This document shows positions 32,952-40,771 of a DNA stretch of 64,000 nt, piece after piece (position 1 is the first letter of the stretch; each line of letters opens with the position of its first letter). The translations under genes and the position numbers were made by a program. The notes under the pieces are model-generated. The model ran no database searches. It worked only from the letters and a program-made list of their open reading frames with translations, and was not told where the DNA came from. The stretch comes from WUQU01 sp038849025 (GTDB lineage: Archaea > Thermoproteota > Bathyarchaeia > Bathyarchaeales > Bathycorpusculaceae), in assembly GCA_038849025.1 (NCBI GenBank), contig JAWCNE010000001.1:31286-95285 (forward strand). The letters run 5' to 3'.

Positions 32952-33848
32952 GTGTCGCTTTCCTTGGTTGAACATCGCCACAAACCTGACAGCAAGCGAT
33001 ACTTGGGAATAGCTTTAGGCATTACTGCATCTTTCTTTGTCATAGAATTGGTTGGAGGAATTGTAACCAATAGCCTTGCCCTTTTAGCAGACGCTTGGCA
33101 CATGCTCAATGACGCATCAGCATTGATATTTGCAATTGCGGCTGCTTGGATCGCCGGAAAACCTGCCGACGCCAAGAAAACCTTTGGTTATTACAGAACA
33201 GAGATTCTTGCAGCTTTTTTAAACGGTATTTTTCTATGGGCCGTTGTCCTATTCATTTTTTATGAGGCAATTCAACGTTTTCAAAATCCCGCCGCTGTGG
33301 AAACTTTTGAAATGTTTATCATAGCCTTTTTTGGTTTATTAGCTAATGGATCGTCAGCGTTTATCCTCTCAAAATCTGAGAGGGAAAGCCTTAATGTTAA
33401 GGGCGCTTTCCTCCATGTTTTAGCTGATGCTGCCGGTTCCATGGGAGTAATTTCTGCTGGGTTAATAATGTATTTCACGGGATGGTACCAAGTGGATCCC
33501 ATAATCAGTATGCTGATAGGCTTATTGATTTTTTACAGCTCAGCTAAACTTCTACGGGATTCGGTGAACGTCCTTCTTGAGGGGGTTCCTCCCGGAATAG
33601 ATGTAAAAGCGGTGGAGCGAAGAATTCTGGAACAAGAAGGTGTAAAGGGGGTTCACGATCTCCACGTATGGTGTATCACTCCAACTAAGATTTGTGCCTT
33701 AAGCTGCCACATTGTGGTCAAAAAGGGAACTAATAGAAAAAAGCTCACCACCAATTTGATTGGGATGCTTAGACAAGAGTTCGGTATAGATCATACAACT
33801 ATTCAGTTAGAAGATGAGGGATACCCAAAGGCTATAAGCGAACACTAA
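32952..33848 (+). CDS. Cation diffusion facilitator (zinc/cadmium efflux)
   Basis: A 298-aa CDF exporter with six transmembrane helices (about 17-39, 43-65, 82-104, 116-138, 152-175, 180-198). The transport site is HMLND in helix II and HVLADAAGS in helix V, i.e. His-x3-Asp twice. The C-terminal cytosolic domain (205-298) has GVHDLHVWCITP. The GTG at 32952 is the first start in frame. It pairs functionally with the ZIP importer at 22754. Confidence 0.92.
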   Translation: MSLSLVEHRHKPDSKRYLGIALGITASFFVIELVGGIVTNSLALLADAWHMLNDASALIFAIAAAWIAGKPADAKKTFGYYRTEILAAFLNGIFLWAVVLFIFYEAIQRFQNPAAVETFEMFIIAFFGLLANGSSAFILSKSERESLNVKGAFLHVLADAAGSMGVISAGLIMYFTGWYQVDPIISMLIGLLIFYSSAKLLRDSVNVLLEGVPPGIDVKAVERRILEQEGVKGVHDLHVWCITPTKICALSCHIVVKKGTNRKKLTTNLIGMLRQEFGIDHTTIQLEDEGYPKAISEH

Positions 33849-33860
33849 ACATGTACTTTG

Positions 33861-34523
33861 TTAATCAAAAGTGAATGCTGAAGGGCAAATCTTGTTAAGT
33901 ACACATACTCCGCAGGCTGGATGCTTTGCTTTGCACACTCTTCTGCCGTGGAATATCAGCAAATCTGTAATTCTCATCCAATAAATTTTTGGAACAATCT
34001 TCATTAAATCAGCCTCTATTTTATTTGGATCTTCATTTGCTGTCAACCCAAGCCTTTTAGCAACCCTTCGAACATGAGTGTCCACGGCTATCCCTTCTAT
34101 AACCCCATAGGCATTTGATAACACTATGTTTGCAGTTTTTCTGGCAACACCAGGTAACTCCAGCATTTCTGCCATAGTTTTTGGAACTTGAGAATTGAAT
34201 TTTTCAACCAAAATTTGGCAGCATCTCTTAATGTTTTTGGCTTTATTCCTATAAAATCCCGTGGACCTTATTTCTTTTTCAAGCTCTTTCAAATCAGCTT
34301 CGGCGTAATCTTCAGCAGTCTTATATTTTTTAAATAAATTCTTTGTAACCTCGTTAACTCGTTCATCAGTACACTGGGCAGATAGAATTGTTGCCACAAG
34401 AAGCTCTAAAGGATTTTTGTAATGCAAAGCTATTTTCGCATCTGGATGCGCCTTTTCAAGAAGCTCAATTATAGTTAACACCTTAGTATTAACATCAAGG
34501 CTTGAAGAGTTCTCTTCCAACAA
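33861..34523 (-). CDS. nth: Endonuclease III (DNA glycosylase/AP lyase)
   Basis: Removes oxidised pyrimidines. The helix-hairpin-helix LPGVARKTANIVLSNAYG (about 113-130) includes the catalytic Lys, and VDTHVRRVAKRLGL near 137 holds the Asp. A C-terminal [4Fe-4S] loop has C-x6-C-x2-C-x5-C (CKAKHPACGVCVLNKIC). Length 220 aa is standard. Its place in the oxidative-stress island fits its job. Confidence 0.95.
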   Translation of the reverse strand: MLEENSSSLDVNTKVLTIIELLEKAHPDAKIALHYKNPLELLVATILSAQCTDERVNEVTKNLFKKYKTAEDYAEADLKELEKEIRSTGFYRNKAKNIKRCCQILVEKFNSQVPKTMAEMLELPGVARKTANIVLSNAYGVIEGIAVDTHVRRVAKRLGLTANEDPNKIEADLMKIVPKIYWMRITDLLIFHGRRVCKAKHPACGVCVLNKICPSAFTFD

Positions 34524-34576
34524 ACTCCCTCAATAAATTATTGCACACACCGAAACAGCTTACCCATTATACTGTG

Positions 34577-35119
34577 CTACCCAACCATATCTAAGCGGAC
34601 TTTGATCTCTGCAAACAACTCTCTTTTCGCCTTACAGATTGGACAAACATAGGGAGGGTCTTCCCGGAACACCACATAGCCACATTGCTTGCAGTACCAA
34701 AGCTTCTTTCTTATTTCAGAGGACTCAGCTGTTTTTTCACTGGCAATTGCCACATTGGCTTCAGTTTTTTGCTCTATAGGTGTCGTCGTACCCACATATG
34801 CTCTTATCTGCTTCTCCAAAGGTCTACGTTCTGGAACAGGCTGAACGGAAGCTTTCCCTTCAAAAACATCCTTTCGAACGTAAAGACCGCAGTAACAAGC
34901 CCCAAACTCTGATACATCTGGATCCCTATAGTCGCATGGGCATATTATGTCCCGGTCAAGCTCCAAATTTCCAGATGCAAGGCGGCATGGGCATGAAGGA
35001 TATCCGTAACGTTCCTCGTTTTTCTTTAATCCTTCGAGAAGACTTTGTAAAAATTCGGGATCGGGGTTTAAGTAATACCCATATGTTCTAGCGTCTGCCT
35101 CTGCCCTCTTGCGCACCAT
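34577..35119 (-). CDS. Ferredoxin-thioredoxin/disulfide reductase catalytic subunit fused to rubredoxin-like domain
   Basis: Residues 1-105 are the FTR catalytic fold: GYPSCPCRLA, then IICPCDYRDPDVSEFGACYCG, which supply the [4Fe-4S] ligands and active disulfide. After a linker rich in Thr, Glu and Ala (about 110-138), residues 140-175 form a rubredoxin-like domain (WYCKQCGYVVF and YVCPICKA). The length is 180 aa. Rubredoxin-fused ferredoxin:disulfide reductases are known in Methanosarcina. The glutaredoxin-like gene 11 nt upstream is a likely partner. Confidence 0.9.
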   Translation of the reverse strand: MVRKRAEADARTYGYYLNPDPEFLQSLLEGLKKNEERYGYPSCPCRLASGNLELDRDIICPCDYRDPDVSEFGACYCGLYVRKDVFEGKASVQPVPERRPLEKQIRAYVGTTTPIEQKTEANVAIASEKTAESSEIRKKLWYCKQCGYVVFREDPPYVCPICKAKRELFAEIKVRLDMVG

Positions 35120-35130
35120 TTCAAGGGTTA

Positions 35131-35415
35131 TCAGATTTCCAAGGCCTCCTTAAGTTTATCCTTACGAAAACCCGTGATCAAAATTTTTTCATCAATGATT
35201 ATTATAGGATAACTTAAGCTTCCGCCTCTGCTTAAAATCTCTTTCTTAATCTTTTCTTTATCTTCGGCACTGCATAAGTCGACATCAACATATTCGTATT
35301 CCACCTTGTTTTCATTCAAAAACTGTTTTGCAAGCCTGCACCATGCACAAGTGCTTAAAGCATACATAACGACTTTGTGTTTGTTATTTTCGCCCGGAAC
35401 TTTAACAACGTCCAT
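35131..35415 (-). CDS. Glutaredoxin-like protein
   Basis: A 94-residue thioredoxin-fold protein with active site STCAWCRLAKQFL (CAWC, about residues 21-24) and the cis-Pro in LSYPIIII, then GFRKDKLKEAL. It resembles NrdH/Grx-type proteins reduced by FTR-like enzymes. It ends 11 nt before the FTR-rubredoxin gene on the same strand, so the two are probably one transcript and one pathway. Confidence 0.9.
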   Translation of the reverse strand: MDVVKVPGENNKHKVVMYALSTCAWCRLAKQFLNENKVEYEYVDVDLCSAEDKEKIKKEILSRGGSLSYPIIIIDEKILITGFRKDKLKEALEI

Positions 35416-35552
35416 CTTTCTTCACTTCACTTACCCTTCTTTCACTCCTTGTTTAATTTAACTGTTTAGCCATAAATCTTCAATAAAACAACATTAAATA
35501 GCAAAGGCTAATTATAAATACAGCGAGATTAAAATTTCAAGTGTTGAATGCA

Positions 35553-36053
35553 ATGGAAAGGGTAAAACCTAAACTGGAACTTCAAGAGGTTGTTCCTTAT
35601 CTAAACTTACCCTCGAATAATGGCATAAACGTAAATCTTTGGGATTTCAAACAGAGAAAAAATCTTGTACTTGTCTTTCACCATGGAAGGGCCTGCAATT
35701 ATTGCAGGAACAAGCTTAAACAGTTGGCTAAAGCGTATAAGGAAATTCAATTTCTTGAAGCTGAAGTTTTAGCTATTTCTTTTGACAATATAGAAGATTT
35801 GAAAGACCAAGGAAGAGAAGATGCGTTACCCTTTCCTCTGCTCTCTGATCAAAGTGGAACAACATCTGAAATGTTCACCTTCATTGATAATTCCAGAAAT
35901 ACTCCTTTTCCATCAGTTTTTATAACTGATAGATTTGGTGCTTTGCGCTATCAAAAAATAGCAGAAGAAGCCACAGATCTTCCCAGCGCTTCAGAAATCT
36001 TAAGCGTACTCGGCCTTATCCAAATTGAGTGCCCAGAATGCTCCCATTTGTAA
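35553..36053 (+). CDS. Peroxiredoxin-like (AhpC/TSA family) protein
   Basis: A 166-aa redoxin fold. FHHGRACNYCRNKLKQL (about 47-63) has a CNYC at the position of the peroxidatic Cys, and the family FPLLSDQSGTTSEMF and PSVFITDRFG segments follow. The C terminus carries another pair, ECPEC. It may reduce peroxides using the nearby glutaredoxin. A GTG at 35541 is an alternative start; a TATA near 35508-35519 implies an almost leaderless mRNA. Confidence 0.83.
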   Translation: MERVKPKLELQEVVPYLNLPSNNGINVNLWDFKQRKNLVLVFHHGRACNYCRNKLKQLAKAYKEIQFLEAEVLAISFDNIEDLKDQGREDALPFPLLSDQSGTTSEMFTFIDNSRNTPFPSVFITDRFGALRYQKIAEEATDLPSASEILSVLGLIQIECPECSHL

Positions 36054-36136
36054 TATTCCGCCTATTCTTCCTTTGAGATTCTCCATCATCAAATCTTTAA
36101 CCTAACCTAGTAGCAGTAATTAAATCTAGTGTGTAG

Positions 36137-36913
36137 CTAAAAGCTGGTTTGTTTCAGAAAAATTGGGATACATCTATAGTCATCAACTGGGTTGAAGCTT
36201 TCAATTTCGCTTCTTTCCAATGGGAGTACTATTCTTGATACAAGCCCGTTTAGACTGTAAGGAAGTCGTATTAAGCGCATTTCGCCCGCAGTTACCCACT
36301 CATCTATAAGAAAACCTTTTTCCTTTACATCTTTTGCGATGCTTTTGCGCTTCTCAACTTCTATAGTATAGGTTTCTTTGTCAAAAACATGAATGTGAAA
36401 ACCCCTACCAGAATAAACTATTTTTAAGCGGGAAAACTGTTCCGCTAGATATTCGTAAAGTCTGAGTGTTTCATCTTTCACCATTTGAAATTCCAGTTCG
36501 CAGAAACTTAGCCCCTGATTTCTACGCATTTTATCATCTAGACTTCCATGTATGGGGCATGTAATGTTCTCTGGGTCGAGATCAAAAGCCAGTTCCTGCC
36601 CAATTATATTTCCCTTTTCATCGTAAACATTTCTATCGTAGTATACAGCTTCTGGCATAAATTCAATTATCTGACCCTTCACATCTTCCATGTTGCTGTA
36701 CTCGTCTATGATTATGGTTGTAGAAGCATCTTCCGCGTATTCTTTTGGATATATCCTTGAATGTCTACCTATAATCACCGCAAAACGCACTTTGTCTATT
36801 CTTTCCCTAAGCCACTCCTCAACCTTCTCAATGGCAAATTCTTCTCGGTAAAATCGTAATCTTTCCTCAAGTGTGGAAAGGCGCATTCCCTTAGGAAAAT
36901 AGTATTCAACCAT
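36137..36913 (-). CDS. Compact PriS-like primase catalytic domain protein
   Basis: A 258-aa archaeo-eukaryotic primase fold. RLRFYREEF matches the PriS N terminus, and ELAFDLDPENITCPIHG has the metal-binding D-x-D followed by a Cys/His knuckle completed by SFCELEF. KIVYSGRGFHIHVFD is the nucleotide-binding S-G-R-G-x-H motif, and MRLIRLPYSLNGLVSRI the C-terminal conserved block. Archaeal PriS is about 330-350 aa; here the helical insertion between the last two blocks is missing. It has no PriL beside it. It may be a repair-type PrimPol rather than the replicative primase. Confidence 0.82.
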   Translation of the reverse strand: MVEYYFPKGMRLSTLEERLRFYREEFAIEKVEEWLRERIDKVRFAVIIGRHSRIYPKEYAEDASTTIIIDEYSNMEDVKGQIIEFMPEAVYYDRNVYDEKGNIIGQELAFDLDPENITCPIHGSLDDKMRRNQGLSFCELEFQMVKDETLRLYEYLAEQFSRLKIVYSGRGFHIHVFDKETYTIEVEKRKSIAKDVKEKGFLIDEWVTAGEMRLIRLPYSLNGLVSRIVLPLERSEIESFNPVDDYRCIPIFLKQTSF

Positions 36914-37040
36914 CCAAACCTTATAACTATAGGTTTAATTGTAACAAAAACTTTTTGTTACATACTTCGGGTAGGGGTAAATGAAATAAATTGGAAAGAC
37001 TAATATTTTGTAATGTATAATTTTGTAAAAGGTGAGATGT

Positions 37041-37355
37041 TTGCCTATAGATCCAGATTTTCAAAAGAAAAGACAAGTTGTAGGAGAACATAACGGTCAC
37101 AATGTTTGGGGTCCGGTTGAGCCGCCCACAAAACTTGGCATACATGGAACAAATGTGGCAGTTGACTGGGACGTATGTATCGGGGATGGAATATGCATAG
37201 ACGTATGCCCTGTAGGCCTCTACGATTGGGCTGATGCCCCTGGACATCCTACTTCAGAAAGAAAATCGGATCCTGCCAGAGAAAAAGATTGTATTCAATG
37301 CCTGGCATGTGAAAACAGCTGCCCTGTACAAGCCATAAAAATAACGCCGCCCTAA
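37041..37355 (+). CDS. zfx: Zinc-containing ferredoxin (two Fe-S clusters)
   Basis: A 104-aa ferredoxin closely resembling Sulfolobus zinc ferredoxin. The N-terminal extension PIDPDFQKKRQVVGEH, GHNVWGPVEPP and GIHGT supplies the His zinc ligands; an Asp in the core gives the fourth. Cluster motifs are CIGDGICIDVCPVG (a 3Fe or 4Fe site with the second Cys replaced by Asp) and CIQCLACENSCPV (CX2CX2CX3CP). TTG at 37041 has GGTGA 5 nt upstream and gives exactly the family length. Likely acceptor for the 2-oxoacid oxidoreductase. Confidence 0.95.
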   Translation: MPIDPDFQKKRQVVGEHNGHNVWGPVEPPTKLGIHGTNVAVDWDVCIGDGICIDVCPVGLYDWADAPGHPTSERKSDPAREKDCIQCLACENSCPVQAIKITPP

Positions 37356-37394
37356 ATCGTTGTCCATCCCTTTATCCATATTATTTACGCAATT

Positions 37395-37440
37395 TTTATA
37401 AATATGTATGAAGTTATTTTCATATGATGTGATATTCACA
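37395..37440 (+). promoter_or_regulatory. arsR promoter with two inverted repeats
   Basis: TATA element TTTATAAA at 37395-37402. TATGAA-N6-TTCATA at 37407-37424 lies between TATA and the expected start, and TGTGA-TAT-TCACA at 37428-37440 ends on the A of the ATG. Their position suits autorepression by the ArsR protein. The mRNA is nearly leaderless. Confidence 0.55.
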
Positions 37441-37814
37441 TGAAAAAGTCAGTAAGCGAAGTTTGCTATCAATTTTTCTCCGCATTAGCTAATCCTACAC
37501 GTTTAGAGATTCTTGAACTTTTACGGGAAGGACCAAAGAACGTTACCGAAATTGCAGAATCTTTAAAAAAAGAGCAGAGCATGATATCCCACAACCTTAA
37601 ACCCTTATTAAGATGCAGGTTTGTCTTTTCAGAAAGAAGAAAAAGAGAACGCTTCTATTACCTTAATAAAGAAACCATGGAAAAGCTTTTTAAGATATTC
37701 TCCTATCACGCTGAGAAATATTGCCCAACAAATGGGAGATGTTTAACAGAAATCGGGCTTAAACAGCAGAAGAAGAAAGAGGCTTCGGGTTCACTTTATT
37801 TAACTCGTTATTAA
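37440..37814 (+). CDS. ArsR-family winged-helix transcriptional regulator
   Basis: A 124-aa HTH_5 repressor. ALANPTRLEILELLREGP opens the domain; NVTEIAESLKKEQSMISHNLKPLLRC holds the helix-turn-helix (recognition helix MISHNLKPLL, about 46-56). The wing is FSERRKRERFYYLN. Cys residues in CPTNGRC near 98-104 and in the recognition helix end could sense metal or redox state. Directly downstream is a TRASH protein. Confidence 0.9.
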   Translation: MKKSVSEVCYQFFSALANPTRLEILELLREGPKNVTEIAESLKKEQSMISHNLKPLLRCRFVFSERRKRERFYYLNKETMEKLFKIFSYHAEKYCPTNGRCLTEIGLKQQKKKEASGSLYLTRY

Positions 37815-37838
37815 AGGTGAAACATTGTAGGTGAGTGA

Positions 37839-38006
37839 ATGGAATTAGCAGATGAGAGTTATGTAAAACATTGCAACTTTTGCGGTAAAAAGATTAAAAC
37901 CACCATCTTATACAAGGGATACGTATTTTGCTCAGAGAAATGCAGAGATTCTTTTATCTCCGATAGAGAAAAATCTAAAGCTAGACAACACAGCAAACTC
38001 GACTAA
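37839..38006 (+). CDS. Small TRASH-domain metal-binding protein
   Basis: A 55-residue protein: HCNFCGKKIKTT near 11-22, then YVFCSEKCRDSF near 32-43, the TRASH pattern. A basic tail follows. It starts 24 nt after arsR, preceded by GGTGAGTGA. ArsR plus TRASH recalls archaeal copper regulation, where the TRASH module sequesters or delivers the metal. It resembles the protein at 14612. Confidence 0.82.
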   Translation: MELADESYVKHCNFCGKKIKTTILYKGYVFCSEKCRDSFISDREKSKARQHSKLD

Positions 38007-38070
38007 GTTCTAATTTAGCAAGGTTATCTACATATGAAAACAGAAAATACATAGTCTAAGGATGTAATCC

Positions 38071-38297
38071 ATGATAAAAATTAAAAGAGTTTACGATAAG
38101 CCTTCAGAAGACGATGGTTACAGAATTCTCGTGAAGAATTGAAAAACAAAAAGGAATTGCTTCATAAAATAATACAAATTGAAAGGGAGAGGAGAACTAT
38201 CACACTTTTATATGCCGCAAAGGATAAGGAGCAAAATAATGCAGCCGTTCTAATGGATATTTTAAAGACACTTAAGGGCTTGCTAAATCATAACTAG
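38071..38297 (+). pseudogene. Decayed DUF488 (YeaO-family) gene with internal deletion
   Basis: The first frame reads MIKIKRVYDKPSEDDGYRIL and stops at a TGA (about 38140). This is the start of DUF488/YeaO proteins (KRVYD...DGYRILV). One nucleotide phase over, from about 38132, REELKNKKELLHKI continues to TLLYAAKDKEQNNAAVL and a TAG at 38297, which is the C-terminal third of the same family. The middle, including the DRLWPRG motif, is missing: roughly 60 codons with a frame change. A single deletion explains both. Confidence 0.8.
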
Positions 38298-38308
38298 AGC
38301 CAATGAAA

Positions 38309-40363
38309 CTATTCTAAAAAAACTTTGCCTTTGCCATAGGGAACAAATTCCCTAATCTTCTCCACCGAAGCCCCAAGCACTTTTTCCCGCTGATTTTTAG
38401 GCATTTTCTCTGCGAGCTTTTTCAAGATGTTTTTTAATAGCTCTTTCCCGCTTATGTCTCCGGGCACTAGAATGACGTAAACCTTTGTTTTCTTTTTAAC
38501 AGCGTCAACGGCTCCGCCTACAAATGTTATTTCGCCGTTTTTCCCTTCAAATATGGCGCCTATGGCAGTTCTCAGCGGGACACCCCTCATCCAGTTCCGT
38601 TTGCCGCTGACCATGAAGGCTCCATGGGGAACATACTCGCCGGAGCCTCCAGCTTTGCTTAACTGTTCAGGTGTAACCCAGTATACATCGACGGAAGCGA
38701 AGTTCTGGCGCCAGCCTCGGGAAAAGGCTGCTGCAAATTCTGCTGCTTCTTGCAAACACTGTTCGCTTGGTTGTCTTCCCTCAGTTTTTACGACTACAAA
38801 CGGTGCGCCTACAATGTCGGCGTGGAAAACTATGTCGCCTGGATTTGTATACTTTTTAATGAGAATTTCGTTGCTTGTTGCATCTTTTCCAGCAACTATA
38901 AGGAAACCGTCAGAGGATATGAACCACTTAAACTTTTCAAACCATTTTTTACTCTTAACCTTGCGCCTGGCAATTTCTTCTAAGGCTTTTGCGGGTTTAG
39001 CTCGTTTTATGGTTTCTGCTTCTCTAAGCTTAGCTTTAACCTCTTCAAGTTTTTCCCGTGTTTTTTCTAGGGCTGCCTTTGCACCTTCAAATTTACGTTT
39101 ATACTGCTTGGCTTTCTCGTAGAAATTTTTAGCATTTGCAAACAAGTCTTTTTGCAAGTCTAAGCCAAAACGCAAGCCTTCAACACAGATGTGGATTATT
39201 CGCTTCTGTTCATCGAAAGACTCGAAAAATAGGTTGGGCTTAGAGCCTTGGCCTTTTCCAATGGAAATCTCTGAAAGTATTTCATCCCACTCTTTTCCAG
39301 CTTTTTTGCCTTCTAAAAACTTGTTCAATAAAGTTTGAAGTTCTCCCAAATGCATGTAAACCGTGTCGCCAATTTGCCTATATTTTTCTGCGTTCTGCTC
39401 CGCTTCCTTTAAAGCATTCTCTTGTTCAACCATAACCCTTTCGAGACGTTTCATTTCCCGCTTAAGCGCGTCCACTTCTTCTCCAGCTTCAGCTTTTTCT
39501 AAAGCAGTGATTCTGGCGTAAAACTCGTCAAGAGCTTCATTGAAGCTAGTATAGGCTTGCGTTTTCAACCTTTCATAACGCTTAAGCCTTAAAGGGGTAA
39601 CATCAACGAACTCACCATTCTCATCTAGAACTATGTTCGGCTCAAGTTTTCCATTTAAAACTTGAAAGAGTATTCCTTGCAAACAGTTGTAAATGTCTTC
39701 AGCTTGGTGGAGTTTTAAGCTGTTGCAGTGCATAGTTTTGTCTATGCTAAGTCTTAACAAAACTTCTTCAGCGTAAACACCACCGATGCTTAAGAACCGT
39801 GCGAGGGCCCTGACAACTTCAATATCCATAAAACTCTTCAAACCTTCAAGAAAGGCTTGCTTGCTGATTTTAAGCGGGTTCTGCCCGCTTTGAGGCGCGA
39901 AATGAAAGATCTCGCCTCTGAGAATGTTTCTGTCGCGCATGCGCTTATAACGGAGAGCTTGCATGATCTTGTTTTCGCCGTCTAGAAGGATTATGTTGCC
40001 TTCTCCAAAAAGTTCTAGAATAAGCCGGAAAACGCCTATCTTGCTTTTGAAGTGGAAAACTATAACGCGTTCAAACTCATATTGCTCGACATCCGTTAGC
40101 CAGCTTCCCCTCAGGTTTTTCCTTAAAGCCATGCAGAAAGCTGGGGGAACCAAGGGTTTCTCTAAAGCATAAGAGGTGAGATGAAGGCGTTTACCAGCCT
40201 CTAAAACTAGCGTAAGAGCAGTTTCGCCGCGTCCGCGCAGTTTGAGAAGTAGAGTTTTACCGTTTAACTGGTAAATATTGATAACCCTAGAATTTACAAT
40301 TTTTTCTTTTAACTCGCGAACAGCCGCGGCAACGTCGAAACTTGTGAACTCTTTCTTTTGCAA
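38309..40363 (-). CDS. rqcH: RqcH/NEMF-type ribosome quality-control factor (NFACT protein)
   Basis: Binds stalled large subunits with peptidyl-tRNA and recruits tRNA-Ala in the RQC pathway. The 684-aa protein has NFACT-N (1-180, with RYKRMRDRNILRGE near 145), HhH region, two long coiled-coil helices (about 280-350 and 400-470), and NFACT-R near 480-600 (KKWFEKFKWF, GDIVFHADIVGAPFVVVK). A C-terminal NFACT-C-like tail follows. It is a single gene. Confidence 0.94.
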   Translation of the reverse strand: MQKKEFTSFDVAAAVRELKEKIVNSRVINIYQLNGKTLLLKLRGRGETALTLVLEAGKRLHLTSYALEKPLVPPAFCMALRKNLRGSWLTDVEQYEFERVIVFHFKSKIGVFRLILELFGEGNIILLDGENKIMQALRYKRMRDRNILRGEIFHFAPQSGQNPLKISKQAFLEGLKSFMDIEVVRALARFLSIGGVYAEEVLLRLSIDKTMHCNSLKLHQAEDIYNCLQGILFQVLNGKLEPNIVLDENGEFVDVTPLRLKRYERLKTQAYTSFNEALDEFYARITALEKAEAGEEVDALKREMKRLERVMVEQENALKEAEQNAEKYRQIGDTVYMHLGELQTLLNKFLEGKKAGKEWDEILSEISIGKGQGSKPNLFFESFDEQKRIIHICVEGLRFGLDLQKDLFANAKNFYEKAKQYKRKFEGAKAALEKTREKLEEVKAKLREAETIKRAKPAKALEEIARRKVKSKKWFEKFKWFISSDGFLIVAGKDATSNEILIKKYTNPGDIVFHADIVGAPFVVVKTEGRQPSEQCLQEAAEFAAAFSRGWRQNFASVDVYWVTPEQLSKAGGSGEYVPHGAFMVSGKRNWMRGVPLRTAIGAIFEGKNGEITFVGGAVDAVKKKTKVYVILVPGDISGKELLKNILKKLAEKMPKNQREKVLGASVEKIREFVPYGKGKVFLE

Positions 40364-40462
40364 ATTTGAATCCCTTTATCAATCCTAATTTAGAGGGGTT
40401 AAGTTATAAATAGGCAGCTTTAAATTTAAAAAGAATAGAACCCTTAGAAGGCGTTAAAGGCC

Positions 40463-40762
40463 ATGAAACCCTTAGAAGCTTTATACTGGTCGAGGTTTGT
40501 TTTAGGCATAATTGCAGCCCTCATATGTATAGGCTACGGACTAGCAACAAACACAATTAGTGTAGTCATTGACTTTAACATTTTTATGCGCGGTCTTGCA
40601 TTTGCGATAATCATTTACATAATATCCTACTACTTGATTAAGCCAAGGCTTTTGTTAAAGGTGGATAAACCGCAGAAAATTCTATTCACTGGAATAGGTA
40701 TATATTTCCTCTCTTGGCTGGTTTTCTGGATATTACTATACACTTTAATTGCAATTGCTTAA
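40463..40762 (+). CDS. Small membrane protein, three helices
   Basis: Ninety-nine residues with transmembrane segments at about 10-28, 40-60 and 73-97. Between the last two is KPRLLLKVDKPQKILFTG, a positive loop that should face the cytosol. No catalytic residues are seen. It is convergent with the PIP-box gene and divergent from rqcH. The family resembles small archaeal membrane proteins of unknown role. Confidence 0.65.
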   Translation: MKPLEALYWSRFVLGIIAALICIGYGLATNTISVVIDFNIFMRGLAFAIIIYIISYYLIKPRLLLKVDKPQKILFTGIGIYFLSWLVFWILLYTLIAIA

Positions 40763-40771
40763 CAAAAAGGT

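Noticed and set aside
38553..39122. 189-codon plus-strand frame inside rqcH
   Set aside because: Antisense shadow of the coiled-coil and NFACT-R coding region; no recognisable protein features.
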